DNA of 64,000 bases. It comes from Salinisphaera sp. G21_0 (GTDB lineage: Bacteria; Pseudomonadota; Gammaproteobacteria; Pseudomonadales; Endozoicomonadaceae). The notes beneath the pieces are model-generated. The model had not been told where the DNA came from and searched no databases. It saw only the letters and a list, made by a program, of their open reading frames with translations. Of this stretch, positions 63,986 through 64,000 are shown piece by piece. The translations under genes and the position numbers were made by a program. How positions within the stretch are numbered: the stretch's first letter is position 1; each line of letters opens with the position of its first letter. Where the stretch lies: contig NZ_JAGHQW010000001.1 of the NCBI RefSeq assembly GCF_017744115.1, positions 62,001-126,000 of the forward strand, read 5' to 3'.

Positions 63986-64000
63986 AAAAAACGTTCAGGC

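Noticed and set aside
1-64000. tRNA, rRNA, intact IS or prophage genes
   Set aside because: Reading the gaps on both strands I saw no cloverleaf with conserved arms, no rRNA segment, no complete transposase and no phage structural genes.

Overview
The window looks like the chromosome of a marine, probably animal-associated gammaproteobacterium of the Oceanospirillales. Two things point there. First, the housekeeping gene order is of the Pseudomonas/Oceanospirillales type: nadB facing rpoE-rseA-rseB-rseC-mucD-lepA-lepB-DUF4845-rnc-era-recO-pdxJ-acpS, then gacS, cysM-rlmD-relA-mazG, and ubiG-mupP-yciK. Second, the accessory genes include small membrane proteins with eukaryote-style PPxY tails, a class 3 lipase and a very large multi-sensor kinase. 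An Endozoicomonas-like genome is my best guess, but it is inference: there is no rRNA gene here. I saw no tRNA, rRNA, CRISPR array, intact insertion sequence or prophage.

Layout. 1-7.3 kb: 3' end of dinB, a PqiA-type membrane protein, recJ, a class 3 lipase, thrC and hom. 7.3-13 kb: two tandem cysteine-rich/PPxY paralogues, a type I asparaginase, an NhaC-type antiporter and a DAACS-type symporter. 13-22.1 kb: recC-recB-recD, with four copies of an 18-bp repeat at the start of recB. 22.2-28.4 kb: a 95-aa unknown gene and a 1935-aa BvgS-like hybrid kinase. 28.5-32.1 kb: ygfZ opposed to sdhE-ygfX, then nadB. 32.7-37.2 kb: the sigma-E envelope stress operon with a candidate autoregulated promoter. 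37.4-44.1 kb: a tightly packed run from lepA to acpS with GTGA overlaps. 44.2-52.8 kb: gacS facing cysM, then rlmD, relA and mazG, with a 168-bp MITE-like hairpin just before relA. 52.9-59.3 kb: a doubled PilJ-domain protein, rluF, a GNAT gene whose start lies in a hairpin inside the end of trmJ, then cydDC. 59.4-63.5 kb: a two-domain HAD phosphatase, then yciK, mupP and ubiG. The last 470 bases hold a frameshifted gene remnant and a 38-codon ORF with a run of eight C.

How it fits together. Most of the window is core machinery: double-strand break repair (RecBCD, RecJ, RecO, Pol IV), envelope stress and protein quality control (RpoE-RseABC-MucD), translation and RNA modification (LepA, RNase III, Era, RlmD, RluF, TrmJ), stringent response and nucleotide clean-up (RelA, MazG), and cofactor or quinone biosynthesis (NadB, PdxJ, AcpS, UbiG). 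The most novel-looking locus is the tandem pair at 7368-8675. Each protein has a cysteine-rich N-terminal part, one membrane segment and a tail with two PPxY motifs ending in PPxYE(D/E)A. That layout is known from eukaryotic Shisa/WBP1/VOPP1-type adaptors that bind WW-domain ubiquitin ligases, which makes the pair a candidate for host-directed mimicry.
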